Assembly: GCF_000935215.1 (NCBI RefSeq)
Contig: NZ_JXXD01000112.1
Span: forward strand, 1-39,646
Length of the DNA stretch: 39,646 nt
Direction of reading: 5' to 3'
Source of the DNA: Stutzerimonas stutzeri
GTDB taxonomy: Bacteria > Pseudomonadota > Gammaproteobacteria > Pseudomonadales > Pseudomonadaceae
The notes below the pieces were generated by a model. That model was not told where the DNA came from and did no database searches. It worked only from the letters and a program-made list of their open reading frames with translations. Positions 10,153 through 18,155 of this stretch are shown one piece after another. How positions within the stretch are numbered: the stretch's first letter is position 1; each line of letters starts with the position of its first letter. The translations under genes and the position numbers were made by a program.

Positions 10153-12291
10153 GTGTCCAGACTTCTGTTTTCCGACCTTCCCGCCGACCAGATTGCCCTG
10201 CTCGGCCACAGTCACGACCCTCTGTTGGTCGTTCTCTCCTACCTGGTCGCCAGCGCGGCGGCGTTCACCGCACTGGCGCTGGCCAAGCGGGTCAGCCGCA
10301 GCGGCAGCCCGCGCGGCCGCGACTTGTGGCGTTGGGTCGGCGCGTTCGCTCTGGGTGGCGGCATCTGGTCGATGCATTTCATCGGCATGCTGGCCTTCAG
10401 CGCGCCACTGGACATCAGCTACGACCATCGCATCACCCTGCTTTCGCTGCTGATCGCCATGGCCGTATCTTATGTGGTGATGCGTCTGCTCGGCCGCGAT
10501 CGCCTCAGCGTGCCGCAGTACGCGCTGGCAGGCACCGCCGCCGGCATCGGCATCGCCGCCATGCACTACACCGGGATGGCGGCGATACGCTCGCTGGCCA
10601 CGCTCTACTACGCACCGCTGGCCTTCGCTGCCTCTGTTCTGATCGCCATCGGCGCCTCGATCGCCGCGCTGGTGCTGGGATATCACTTCCGCGCCAGCCA
10701 GAGCCGGCACCAGCACTGGCAGCGCCTGCTCTGCAGCCTGTTGATGGGCGCGGCTATCGTTTCGATGCACTACACTGGCATGCATGCGCTGACCCTGGCA
10801 GTCCCCGCCCACATGCTGGAGCACACCGCCCCGTTCGGCAGTCATGGCGGCCAGCATGTCGTCCTCGCCTCGGCAATCGGTCTGGTCGCGCTGCTGGTGA
10901 TCGTCACCGGCATCGCCGCCAGCTGGGCCGAGCAGCGCTTCAGCGAGCAACGCCAGGCACTCGACCAGGCCGAGCACCAGCTAAACGCGATGACCCATTA
11001 CGACCCGCTGACCAACCTGTTCAACGGTCGCGCCTTCACCGAGATGGTCACCCAGGTCCTGGCCGCGCGCGAGGAACGTCAGGCGCTGGCCGTGCTGGTG
11101 GTGGATCTGGACAACTTCAAGCGCATCAACGACAGCCTCGGCCACCGCAGCGGCGACCTGGCATTGCAACAGGCGGCGCATCGAATCCGCGCGGTACTCG
11201 GTCAGCACGACATGCTGGCGCGCTTCTCCGGCGACGAGTTCTGCGTCTTGACCCTCGGCCAGTGGGAGCAGGCCCAGGCGCTGGCCAACCACATCCTCGA
11301 ACAGCTGCGCCCGCCCTTCACCCTCGGCGACACCCAGCTGCGCCTGACCGCCAGCATCGGCATCAGCCAGTACCCCGAAGACGGCCTGAACTTCGATGCG
11401 CTGTTCCGCCACGCAGGCCTCGCGGTCGGCCAGTGCAAGGCCAGCGGCCGCAACCGCAGCCTGCGCTTCAACCCCGCGCTGGAACTGCGCGCCCAGGAGG
11501 ATCTGTCGCTGGAACAGGACCTGCGCCGGGCACTGAACGAAAACCTCCTCAGCGTGAACTATCAGCCCATCGTCGATGGCCGCAGCGGCGAGCCGGTGAG
11601 CCTCGAGGCGCTGGTGCGCTGGCAGCATCCGCAGCAGGGTTTCATCAGCCCCGAGCGCTTCGTCGGACTGGCCGAGCAACACGGTTTCGTCGCCGAGCTG
11701 GACGCCTGGGTCGCGCGCCGCGCCTGTGCCGACCTGGTCGCCTTGCTCGATGAGGGCTACGACCTGCGGGTAGCGGTCAATTGCTCCGCGCTCAACCTGT
11801 CCAATCTGCAGATGCCGGAGGTCGTCGCGCGCATTCTCGAACGTACCGGTCTCGACCCGGCGCGGCTGACCGTGGAAGTCACCGAGAATGCGCTGATGAA
11901 CAGCCTTGGCGCGGCGGTGCGCACCCTCGATGCCGTCCGTGAGCTCGGGGTGAAGGTGTCCATCGATGATTTCGGCAGCGGCTATTCCTCGCTGGCCTAC
12001 CTGCGCAAGCTGCCGGTGGACACCCTCAAGGTCGACCGCGCCTTCGTTCAGGAAATCGCCGAGCAGGCCAATGACCGTGCCATCACCGCGGCGATCATCG
12101 CTATGGCGCATAAACTCGGTCTCAAGGTGGTCGCCGAAGGCGTCGAAGAGGAGGTACAGCTGGCCTACCTGCGCGAAAACGGCTGCGATTACATCCAGGG
12201 CTACTACTACAGCCGCCCGCTGCCATTGTCGGCACTGCGCGACTGGCTGGCCGCGCGGCGGCCGCTTACTGCGGGCGCGACAATCGCGTGA
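10153..12291 (+). CDS. MHYT-GGDEF-EAL cyclic-di-GMP turnover protein
   Basis: A 712-residue inner-membrane protein predicted to make and/or degrade c-di-GMP. The N-terminal MHYT sensor (about residues 15-250, seven predicted membrane segments) shows three motifs: MHFIGM, MHYTGMAAI and MHYTGMHAL, thought to bind copper and sense O2, CO or NO. The GGDEF domain (about 280-435) has DPLTNLFNGRAF, VVDLDNFKRINDSLGH and a variant active site SGDEF at 359-363; no RxxD inhibitory site precedes it. The EAL domain (about 460-705) keeps EAL at 485-487, TENAL, DDFGSG starting at 605, VVAEGVEE and QGYYYSRPL, so phosphodiesterase activity is likely. P. aeruginosa relatives with this architecture are MucR and NbdA; I cannot say which is closer. 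The GTG start at 10153 is inferred from the domain boundary and promoter. Its last 26 bases overlap the convergent UPF0178 gene. Confidence 0.92.
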   Translation: MSRLLFSDLPADQIALLGHSHDPLLVVLSYLVASAAAFTALALAKRVSRSGSPRGRDLWRWVGAFALGGGIWSMHFIGMLAFSAPLDISYDHRITLLSLLIAMAVSYVVMRLLGRDRLSVPQYALAGTAAGIGIAAMHYTGMAAIRSLATLYYAPLAFAASVLIAIGASIAALVLGYHFRASQSRHQHWQRLLCSLLMGAAIVSMHYTGMHALTLAVPAHMLEHTAPFGSHGGQHVVLASAIGLVALLVIVTGIAASWAEQRFSEQRQALDQAEHQLNAMTHYDPLTNLFNGRAFTEMVTQVLAAREERQALAVLVVDLDNFKRINDSLGHRSGDLALQQAAHRIRAVLGQHDMLARFSGDEFCVLTLGQWEQAQALANHILEQLRPPFTLGDTQLRLTASIGISQYPEDGLNFDALFRHAGLAVGQCKASGRNRSLRFNPALELRAQEDLSLEQDLRRALNENLLSVNYQPIVDGRSGEPVSLEALVRWQHPQQGFISPERFVGLAEQHGFVAELDAWVARRACADLVALLDEGYDLRVAVNCSALNLSNLQMPEVVARILERTGLDPARLTVEVTENALMNSLGAAVRTLDAVRELGVKVSIDDFGSGYSSLAYLRKLPVDTLKVDRAFVQEIAEQANDRAITAAIIAMAHKLGLKVVAEGVEEEVQLAYLRENGCDYIQGYYYSRPLPLSALRDWLAARRPLTAGATIA

Positions 12292-12721
12292 GCAGGCGAT
12301 CCAGGGAATTGGCGAAGGCCTGGCGGTCGCGCTCGCTGTAGGCCCCCTGACCGCCGCCCATCTGGCCCTGATCGCGTAGATCGGTGAACAGGTTGCGCAC
12401 CGCCAGCCGCTCGCCCATGTTGCGCTCGTCGAACTCGCGACCGCGAGGGTCGAGCGCCGCGACGCCCTTCTTCACCAGTCGATCTGCCAGCGGAACGTCG
12501 CTGCAGATCACCAGGTCACCCGGGGCGGCATGTTCGACCAGATAGTCATCGGCTGCATCCGGCCCGCTCGGCACCACGATCAGCCGCACGCAGGCGAACG
12601 CCGGCTTGACCTGGCTCTGGCCGGCAACCAGCAGCACATCGAACCGCCGTTTGAGGGCGAACTTGATCACCTGGTCCTTGGCTGCGCGCGGGCAGGCATC
12701 GGCATCGATCCACACGCGCAT
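12266..12721 (-). CDS. UPF0178 (YaiI/YqxD) family protein
   Basis: A 151-residue member of the UPF0178 family, which has a PIN-like fold but no established function. The hallmark N-terminus MRVWIDADACP is present, followed by SDVPLADRLVKKG, DPRGREFDERN and the conserved GGGQGAYSERDRQAFANSLD. I chose the ATG at 12721 because it fits the family start and GAGG lies about eleven bases upstream; an in-frame ATG at 12739 overlaps the lysE-like stop codon as ATGA and would add six residues. The 3' end overlaps the convergent c-di-GMP gene by 26 bases. Confidence 0.92.
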   Translation of the reverse strand: MRVWIDADACPRAAKDQVIKFALKRRFDVLLVAGQSQVKPAFACVRLIVVPSGPDAADDYLVEHAAPGDLVICSDVPLADRLVKKGVAALDPRGREFDERNMGERLAVRNLFTDLRDQGQMGGGQGAYSERDRQAFANSLDRLLTRLSRPQ

Positions 12722-12735
12722 GGCGGTTGCCTCGT

Positions 12736-13368
12736 TCATGCCGCCGCGCGCCTTACCGTCGCCAGCAGCGCCGCCGCGCCGGCGAACATTGCGGCGAAAC
12801 TGCGGTTGACCAGGCGCTGCTGACGCGGCGTGCGCAACAGCCGCAGCACTTTCGCCGCCAGCCCGGTGTAGCCGGCCATGACGATCAGGTCGACCACCAC
12901 CATGGTCGCGGCCATCTCGCTGTATTGCAGCAGCAACGGCCGCTGCGGGTCGAGAAACTGCGGCAGTACGGCGAGGATGAAAACGATTGCCTTGGGGTTG
13001 CTGGCGTTGACCACAAACCCGCGCAGCATCAGGCTCAGCGGCCTGCCGATGGGTCGCGGGGCGGCGGAATCATCCAGCGCCTCGGGCTGCGCCTGCCACT
13101 GCTTCCAGGCCAGCCAGAGCAGATAGCCGACGCCGAACCACTTGATCAGGCTGAATGCCAGTTCCGACGTGGCCAGCACCGCACCGACGCCCGCCGCGAC
13201 CACGGCGATCTGCAGCACCAACGCCAGCTGCAGGCCGATGGCATTCCAGTAGCCGCGCCAGAAGCCGTACTGCAGCCCGCAGGACATCGAGGCGATAGCG
13301 CCGGCACCCGGCGACAGGCTGATCACCCAACAGGCAACGAAGAACGCGAGCCAGGATTCCAGGGACAT
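12736..13368 (-). CDS. LysE/RhtB-family amino-acid exporter
   Basis: A 210-residue inner-membrane efflux protein of the LysE superfamily, most like the RhtB (homoserine/homoserine lactone) branch. About six hydrophobic segments are visible. The family signature occurs at the N-terminus: WVISLSPGAGAIASMSCGLQYG, with the SPGP-like turn written SPGAGA. NASNPKAIVFILAVLPQF in the second half is the other conserved block. The ATG at 13368 (MSLESW) has AGGT eight bases upstream; five more in-frame codons lie upstream. It overlaps or abuts the UPF0178 gene downstream, so they are likely co-transcribed. The exported substrate cannot be read from sequence. Confidence 0.9.
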   Translation of the reverse strand: MSLESWLAFFVACWVISLSPGAGAIASMSCGLQYGFWRGYWNAIGLQLALVLQIAVVAAGVGAVLATSELAFSLIKWFGVGYLLWLAWKQWQAQPEALDDSAAPRPIGRPLSLMLRGFVVNASNPKAIVFILAVLPQFLDPQRPLLLQYSEMAATMVVVDLIVMAGYTGLAAKVLRLLRTPRQQRLVNRSFAAMFAGAAALLATVRRAAA

Positions 13369-13389
13369 GCTGATTACCTCCATTCAACG

Positions 13390-13412
13390 AGCGCCGGCCG
13401 CCCGGCCGGCGC
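13390..13412 (-). terminator. GC-rich hairpin downstream of the TerC-family gene
   Basis: A perfect stem of about 10-11 bp (AGCGCCGGCC paired with GGCCGGCGCT) lies seven bases after the TerC-family stop codon. The minus-strand tail is CGTTGAAT, a weak T run, so it is a probable but not ideal terminator separating this gene from the lysE-like gene. Confidence 0.6.
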
Positions 13413-13418
13413 TTCGGT

Positions 13419-14180
13419 TCAGTCCGGCGAGCCCTTGCCCAGCTTTACCGGTTCCTTGAGCTTGCGCTTCATCGCCTTGCGCATGCGAATGTTCAGTGCC
13501 TCGACGCCCAGCGAGAAAGCCATGGCGAAGTAGACGTAGCCCTTCGGTACATGCACATCGAAGGCTTCAGCGATGAGCAGCGTGCCGACGACGATGAGGA
13601 ACGACAGCGCCAGAATCTTCAGCGTCGGATGCTTGTCGATGAACTCGCTGATGGTGCCGGCAGCCAGCATCATCACCAGCACCGCGATGACGATCGCCCC
13701 CACCATCACCGGGACGTTTTGCACCAGACCGACCGCCGTGATCACCGAGTCCAGCGAGAAAATGATGTCGATCACCGCGATCTGCAGGATGATCCCGATA
13801 AACCCGGCCTTTACCACGGCGCCGCCCGCAGCCTGCTCCTCTTCCTCGCCTTCGACGCTGTGCCAGATCTCCATGGTGCTCTTGAACAGGAGGAACAGGC
13901 CTCCGAAGAACAGGATCAGGTCGCGCCCGGAAACGCCCTCGCCCAGCACCGTGAACAAGTCATTGGTCAGGCGCATCACCCAGGCGATGGATAGCAGCAG
14001 CAGGATCCGCGTGCCCATGGCCAGCGCCAGGCCGAAGAAGCGCGCCTTCGGCTGCTGTTCCTTGGGCAGGCGGCTGACCAGAATCGAAATGAAGATGATA
14101 TTGTCGATGCCGAGGACGATTTCCAAGGCGGTCAGGGTCAGAAAGGCGACCCATATCTCAGGGTTGCTGAGCCATTCCAT
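13419..14180 (-). CDS. TerC-family integral membrane protein
   Basis: A 253-residue polytopic membrane protein of the TerC/YoaE group, a family tied to tellurite resistance in some members and to manganese/metal export in others. The conserved acidic metal-site motifs sit in membrane segments: LEIVLGIDNIIF near residue 19 and IIFSLDSVITAVGL in the middle. A charged acidic loop (EGEEEEQ) follows the third or fourth segment and the C-terminus is lysine-rich and cytoplasmic (RMRKAMKRKLKEPVKLGKG). The ATG at 14180 is eight bases after the stop of the MscS-type gene, so the two are probably co-transcribed. No ter operon partners are nearby, so tellurite resistance is not implied. Confidence 0.9.
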   Translation of the reverse strand: MEWLSNPEIWVAFLTLTALEIVLGIDNIIFISILVSRLPKEQQPKARFFGLALAMGTRILLLLSIAWVMRLTNDLFTVLGEGVSGRDLILFFGGLFLLFKSTMEIWHSVEGEEEEQAAGGAVVKAGFIGIILQIAVIDIIFSLDSVITAVGLVQNVPVMVGAIVIAVLVMMLAAGTISEFIDKHPTLKILALSFLIVVGTLLIAEAFDVHVPKGYVYFAMAFSLGVEALNIRMRKAMKRKLKEPVKLGKGSPD

Positions 14181-14188
14181 GAGGGTTC

Positions 14189-14770
14189 TTACTCGTTGGG
14201 GTTACGGTTATAGAGTTGCACTTCGCTGCCACGCCAACGGCGTACGGCCTTCTGGAAGAACAGGCTGTTGGGCACCTGCACGATGGCGCCGGTGCCGGCT
14301 TCGGCCACCTCTTCCAGGGTGGTGTAGACAAGATTGATGTCGATGACCCGCCCCTTGACGATCGGCTTGTCGAAAGCCTCGACAATTTCCACCACATCGC
14401 CCAGCCGGAACGGGCCGACCGTGAGGATCAGCACCGCACAGAGCAGGTTGGACAACACGCTCCAGATCGCGAAGAACGCGATGGCCGCCACCGCGACGAA
14501 CCCGGAGATGGCTGTCCACAGCACGGTGGCAGAGACGCCGAAGCGCTCCAGTACCATGATCAGCGCGCCGCCGATGATGAACCAGCGGATGCCGCCGCGC
14601 ACCGGGATCAGCAGTTCCGGCGGCAACGGGTAGCGCGACGACAGCCGAGTCAATCCACGGGCGACCACCCTTTGCAGCACATAGGCGACCAGCAGAATCA
14701 ACAGCACCTGCAAACCCAGCATCCACTGCAAGCGCCACTCTTCGACCAACGTCAGCCAGGGTTCGCTCAT
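14189..14770 (-). CDS. Small MscS-family mechanosensitive channel
   Basis: A 193-residue MscS-type protein, shorter than E. coli MscS. It has three hydrophobic helices (about 17-36, 62-79 and 83-120), the third carrying the small-residue pore helix pattern AISGFVAVAAIAFFAIWSVLSNLLCAV, then the beta-domain motif GPFRLGDVVEIV and VPNSLFF. The large C-terminal alpha/beta cage of long MscS proteins is nearly absent. It may release osmolytes at low osmolarity. The start overlaps the yheS stop by ATGA, which indicates translational coupling. Confidence 0.88.
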   Translation of the reverse strand: MSEPWLTLVEEWRLQWMLGLQVLLILLVAYVLQRVVARGLTRLSSRYPLPPELLIPVRGGIRWFIIGGALIMVLERFGVSATVLWTAISGFVAVAAIAFFAIWSVLSNLLCAVLILTVGPFRLGDVVEIVEAFDKPIVKGRVIDINLVYTTLEEVAEAGTGAIVQVPNSLFFQKAVRRWRGSEVQLYNRNPNE

Positions 14771-16677
14771 GCACTGGCCTCCAGTTGCGCCTGCAGGCTC
14801 TCGAGTATTTCCAGCGCCTCCAGCCAGGCTTCCTCCAGCTCGCCTTCGCGAACCTTCAGCTCGGCCTGTTTGGCCAGCAGCTGGCGCAGCTCGTCCTTGC
14901 GTGCCACTTCGTAAAGCGCGCTGTCACCCAGGTTCGTTTCCAGCTCGGCCAATTTTTCGTGCACCGTCGCCAGGTCCTTCTCCAGCTTGTCCGCCTGACG
15001 CTTGTGCGGCGCCAACTGCTGGCGCAAAGCGGCCGCGGCCTGACGCTGGGCGCGCTTGTCGGTCTTGTCCGCCGCCGGCTCGCCGCTGGCCACGGGTTGT
15101 TGGCGCGCACGGTAATCCACCAGCCAGCGTGCATAGTCTTCGAGATCGCCGTCAAAGCTCTGCACCTGGCCGTCGGCGACCAACAGGAACTCGTCGGTGG
15201 TGCTCTTGAGCAGATGACGGTCGTGGGATACGACCAGCACCGCACCTTCGAAATCCTGCAGGGCCAGGGTCAGCGCCAGGCGCATTTCCAGGTCGAGGTG
15301 GTTGGTCGGTTCGTCGAGCAGCAACAGGTTGGGCTTGCCCCAGGCGATCAGCGCTAGCGCCAGGCGCGCTTTCTCGCCGCCGGAAAAATTCAGCACCGGC
15401 TCGTCGCAGCGCGCTCCGCGGAAATCGAAGCCGCCGAGAAAATCACGCAGCGTCTGCTCGCGCTCGGCCGGAGCGATGCGCTGCAGGTGCAGCAAGGGGC
15501 TGGCCTTGGGATCGAGCGAATCCAGCTGATGCTGGGCGAAATAGCCGACCGCCAGGTTCTCGCCGCGCTGCAGACGGCCGGACAGCGGGGCCAGTTCTGC
15601 GGAGAGTGTCTTCATCAGCGTTGACTTGCCGGCACCATTCGGCCCCAGCAAACCAATACGCGCGCCGGGCACCAGCTGCAGCTTGACCTTGTCCAGCACC
15701 ACCTTTTCGCCGTAGCCGAGGCGCCCTTCGGCGAGGTCCAGCAAGGGGCTGGACACCTTGTCCGCCTCGCGGAAGCGGAAGTCGAACGGCGAATCCACGT
15801 GCGCCGGCGCCAGTTCTTCGAGGCGCTCCAGCGCCTTGATCCGGCTCTGGGCCTGGCGTGCCTTGGTCGCCTGGGCCTTGAAGCGGCGGATATAGCTTTC
15901 CATGTGGGCGCGCTGCGCCTGCTGCTTCTCGAAGGCTTGCTGCTGCTGCGCCAGACGCTCGGCGCGAGTTCTTTCGAAGGCCGAGTAGCCGCCGCGATAG
16001 AGCGTCAGTTTGCGCTGTTCCAGATGGATGACGTGATCGACCACCGAGTCGAGGAAATCGCGGTCGTGGGAAATCAGCAGCAAGGTGCCGGGGTAGCCCT
16101 TGAGCCAGTCCTCGAGCCAGAGGATCGCATCGAGATCGAGGTGGTTGGTCGGTTCGTCCAGCAGCAGCAGGTCGGACGGGCACATCAGTGCCTGGGCGAG
16201 GTTGAGACGCATGCGCCAGCCACCGGAAAAGCTGCTGACCGGCAGCGTCATCTGCTCGTTGGCAAAGCCCAGCCCGGCGAGCAGCTTGCGCGCGCGGGCG
16301 TCGGCGCTGTAGCCGTCGACGTTGTCCAGCTCGGTGTGCAGACGCGCCAGCGCGTTGCCATCGTGCGCCTGCTCGGCGGCGGCAAGTTCGCGCTGAATGC
16401 GCCTTAGCTCGACGTCGCCATCGAGCACATAGTCCACGGCCAGGCGATCGAGGGTATCGATCTCCTGGCGCATGTGCGCGATGCGCCAGTCCGGCGGCAA
16501 CTGGCAATCGCCGCCGTCGGGCACCAGCTCGCCACGCAGCAGCGCGAAGAGGGTGGATTTGCCAGCGCCATTGGCGCCGATCAGGCCGGCCTTCTGGCCG
16601 GGGTGCAGGGTCAGCTCGGCGCCTTCCAGCAAACGCTGAGGGCCACGCTGTAGAGTGAGGTTCTGGAGTCGGATCAT
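14767..16677 (-). CDS. yheS: ABC-F family ATPase YheS
   Basis: A soluble 636-residue protein with two ABC ATPase domains and no membrane segments, characteristic of the ABC-F family that acts on ribosomes. Domain 1 has Walker A GANGAGKS (34-41), signature SSFSGGWRMRL and Walker B LLLLDEPTNHLDLD. The linker between domains is charged (ERTRAERLAQQQQAFEKQQ). Domain 2 has GPNGAGKST, NFSGGEKARLAL and LLLLDEPTNHLDLE. A C-terminal coiled coil follows (about 545-636). Full-length similarity is to E. coli YheS. The ATG at 16677 is the family start; a long open extension upstream is not related. It is 69 bases from the divergent TIGR02444 gene and overlaps the mscS-type gene by four bases. Confidence 0.95.
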   Translation of the reverse strand: MIRLQNLTLQRGPQRLLEGAELTLHPGQKAGLIGANGAGKSTLFALLRGELVPDGGDCQLPPDWRIAHMRQEIDTLDRLAVDYVLDGDVELRRIQRELAAAEQAHDGNALARLHTELDNVDGYSADARARKLLAGLGFANEQMTLPVSSFSGGWRMRLNLAQALMCPSDLLLLDEPTNHLDLDAILWLEDWLKGYPGTLLLISHDRDFLDSVVDHVIHLEQRKLTLYRGGYSAFERTRAERLAQQQQAFEKQQAQRAHMESYIRRFKAQATKARQAQSRIKALERLEELAPAHVDSPFDFRFREADKVSSPLLDLAEGRLGYGEKVVLDKVKLQLVPGARIGLLGPNGAGKSTLMKTLSAELAPLSGRLQRGENLAVGYFAQHQLDSLDPKASPLLHLQRIAPAEREQTLRDFLGGFDFRGARCDEPVLNFSGGEKARLALALIAWGKPNLLLLDEPTNHLDLEMRLALTLALQDFEGAVLVVSHDRHLLKSTTDEFLLVADGQVQSFDGDLEDYARWLVDYRARQQPVASGEPAADKTDKRAQRQAAAALRQQLAPHKRQADKLEKDLATVHEKLAELETNLGDSALYEVARKDELRQLLAKQAELKVREGELEEAWLEALEILESLQAQLEASA

Positions 16678-16746
16678 AATGCCGGCGAGTTTATCAGTTC
16701 GCCTGGAAAGCCAGCCGGGCCACCCGCAAAAAAAGGCGTACCACTT

Positions 16747-17223
16747 ATGCCCAACCTGGATCTCTGGACGTTTGCCCTCAACTGCTACGCACGAGAGGGG
16801 GTCGAGACTGCCTGCCTGGAACTGCAAAGTCAGGGGGCGGACGTCTGTGTGCTGATCTGCGCGGCCTGGCTGGAAGCACGCGGGGTGGCCTGCAATCAGG
16901 AGCGGATGTGTGTGCTGGAAGAAGTCGCCGCACCCTGGCGACGCATAGTGGTGGAGCCGCTGCGCGAACTGCGTCAGGCATGGCGCTCGCCGGCTGAACA
17001 GGACGAAGCGCTGCGAGAACTGCGCAAAACACTCAAGACACTGGAACTGCAAGCCGAGCGCAGCCTGCTGGAACGGCTACAGACGGCAAGCCGCGAATGG
17101 GACGAAAGCGCTGACGCCAACCAGTGGTTGAGCGCTCTTGCGCCGAAAGGTAGTTGCCGCGTTGCGCTGGAAACCCTGCGCAACGCGGCCTATCAGACTC
17201 AGCTGGAGCTGGCCGGTGTCTGA
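16747..17223 (+). CDS. TIGR02444 (DUF2390) family protein
   Basis: A 158-residue soluble protein of an uncharacterised family. It begins MPNLDLWTFALNCYAREGVE, matching the family opening in which a tryptophan-containing helix leads to CLELQ and ADVCVLICAAWLEARG; the rest is helical with charged repeats (LRELRKTLKTLELQAERSLLERL). No catalytic motif is evident. An AAAAAGG stretch about eleven bases before the ATG may serve as ribosome site. It is divergent from yheS, and its last 25 bases overlap the convergent algP gene. Confidence 0.85.
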   Translation: MPNLDLWTFALNCYAREGVETACLELQSQGADVCVLICAAWLEARGVACNQERMCVLEEVAAPWRRIVVEPLRELRQAWRSPAEQDEALRELRKTLKTLELQAERSLLERLQTASREWDESADANQWLSALAPKGSCRVALETLRNAAYQTQLELAGV

Positions 17224-18053
17224 GTCGCGGTGCGCTTGGCTGCAGGTTTGCGAGTGGCAGGCTTTTTCGCCACGGCCTTGGCGGCGGGCTGCGCAGTCGC
17301 AGGCTTGGCCGCTGAGTCAGCCGCGGCGGGCGCTGCACTGTCAGCTGATTGCGCGGCCGCAGCGGGTTTGGACACAGTAGCCGAGCGGGCGCGAGTCGGT
17401 GCCTTGGCCGTTGCAGGACGTGAGGCTGCAGGCTTGGCCGCGGCACCGCCAGCTGATGTCTTCGCTGCTGTCTTGGTCGGTGCTTTCGTTGGAGCCTTGG
17501 CTGGCGTTTTAGCCGCCGGCGCTGTCGCTGCCTTGGTGGTCGGAGCCTTGGCGGATGCTGCTGGCGATTTGGCTGCAGTCGGGGCGGCCTTGCTGGCCGG
17601 CTTGCGCGCTGCCGGACGGGAGGTTGCGGCGGGCTTGACGGCCGTCGCCTGCTGCTGGGCGCGCAAGGCCTTGTCAGCGTCATCTGCGACCTTGCGGATG
17701 CCCTGAGCCAGCTTCAGGCTCTGCTCGGCATCGCGCTTGAGGTCGGCCAGGTAGGTCAGGGTTTCGCTCTGCCGGCTCTGCAGCAATGCAAGGGATTCTT
17801 CCAGCTCGCCGAGCCGGGAGCGCGCTTTGGTCTGCGCCTTGGTCTTGCCCGTGCTGCCGGCCTCGTCGAGCTTGGCGCGCGCCTTGGTCAATTTGTCTTG
17901 TGCCTTGCCACGCTGCTTTTGCAGCTTGGCGAGCGCACTTTCGGCATCCTTGATCGCCTGGCTGCAGGCTTTGTCCAGATGCTCGATGAGACTGTGGGAA
18001 AGCTGCTGCAACAGATGCAGCGGAGTGGTGACCGACTTCTTCTTCGCGGGCAT
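17199..18053 (-). CDS. algP: AlgP, histone H1-like alanine/lysine-rich protein
   Basis: AlgP (AlgR3) is a histone H1-like DNA-binding protein first described as a regulator of algD and alginate in P. aeruginosa; its importance there has been debated. This protein has 284 residues. Residues 1-125 form a helical, coiled-coil-like domain (MPAKKKSVTTPLHLLQQLSH, then charged heptad-like stretches). The rest is a low-complexity tail of Lys-Pro-Ala-Ala and Thr-Lys-Ala units with no hydrophobic core. The ATG at 18053 has GGAGG upstream and matches the family start. The tail is shorter than in the roughly 350-residue P. aeruginosa protein as I recall it. Repeat number in this gene is expected to vary between strains. 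The gene follows algQ by about 100 bases. Confidence 0.9.
   Translation of the reverse strand: MPAKKKSVTTPLHLLQQLSHSLIEHLDKACSQAIKDAESALAKLQKQRGKAQDKLTKARAKLDEAGSTGKTKAQTKARSRLGELEESLALLQSRQSETLTYLADLKRDAEQSLKLAQGIRKVADDADKALRAQQQATAVKPAATSRPAARKPASKAAPTAAKSPAASAKAPTTKAATAPAAKTPAKAPTKAPTKTAAKTSAGGAAAKPAASRPATAKAPTRARSATVSKPAAAAQSADSAAPAAADSAAKPATAQPAAKAVAKKPATRKPAAKRTATQTPASSS
17230..17680 (-). repeat. KPAA-type coding repeat region of algP
   Basis: The 3' half of algP is built from degenerate short units, seen in protein as alternating KAPT, KPAA, KTAAK and SRPA blocks. The DNA shows recurring GCC/GCG/AAG triplets and near-repeats such as those encoding AKAPTKAPTKTAAK. Such tracts expand and contract by slippage or recombination, which explains length differences among AlgP homologues. 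Confidence 0.8.
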
Positions 18054-18155
18054 GAAAGTGCCTCCTGGCGGGAACGATGCCCCCATACTAGACGGCCCGC
18101 CAGGTGGCCGCCAGGGGACGCGAAGCGCCACACCCGCCGAAGCGGATGGAAGATC

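Noticed and set aside
10981-12111. 376-codon minus-strand frame opposite the GGDEF-EAL region
   Set aside because: Shadow of the c-di-GMP gene; ends do not coincide with any regulatory feature.
13419-14180. Tellurite resistance locus
   Set aside because: A lone TerC-family gene without terABDEZ partners does not indicate tellurite resistance; a metal transport role is equally possible.
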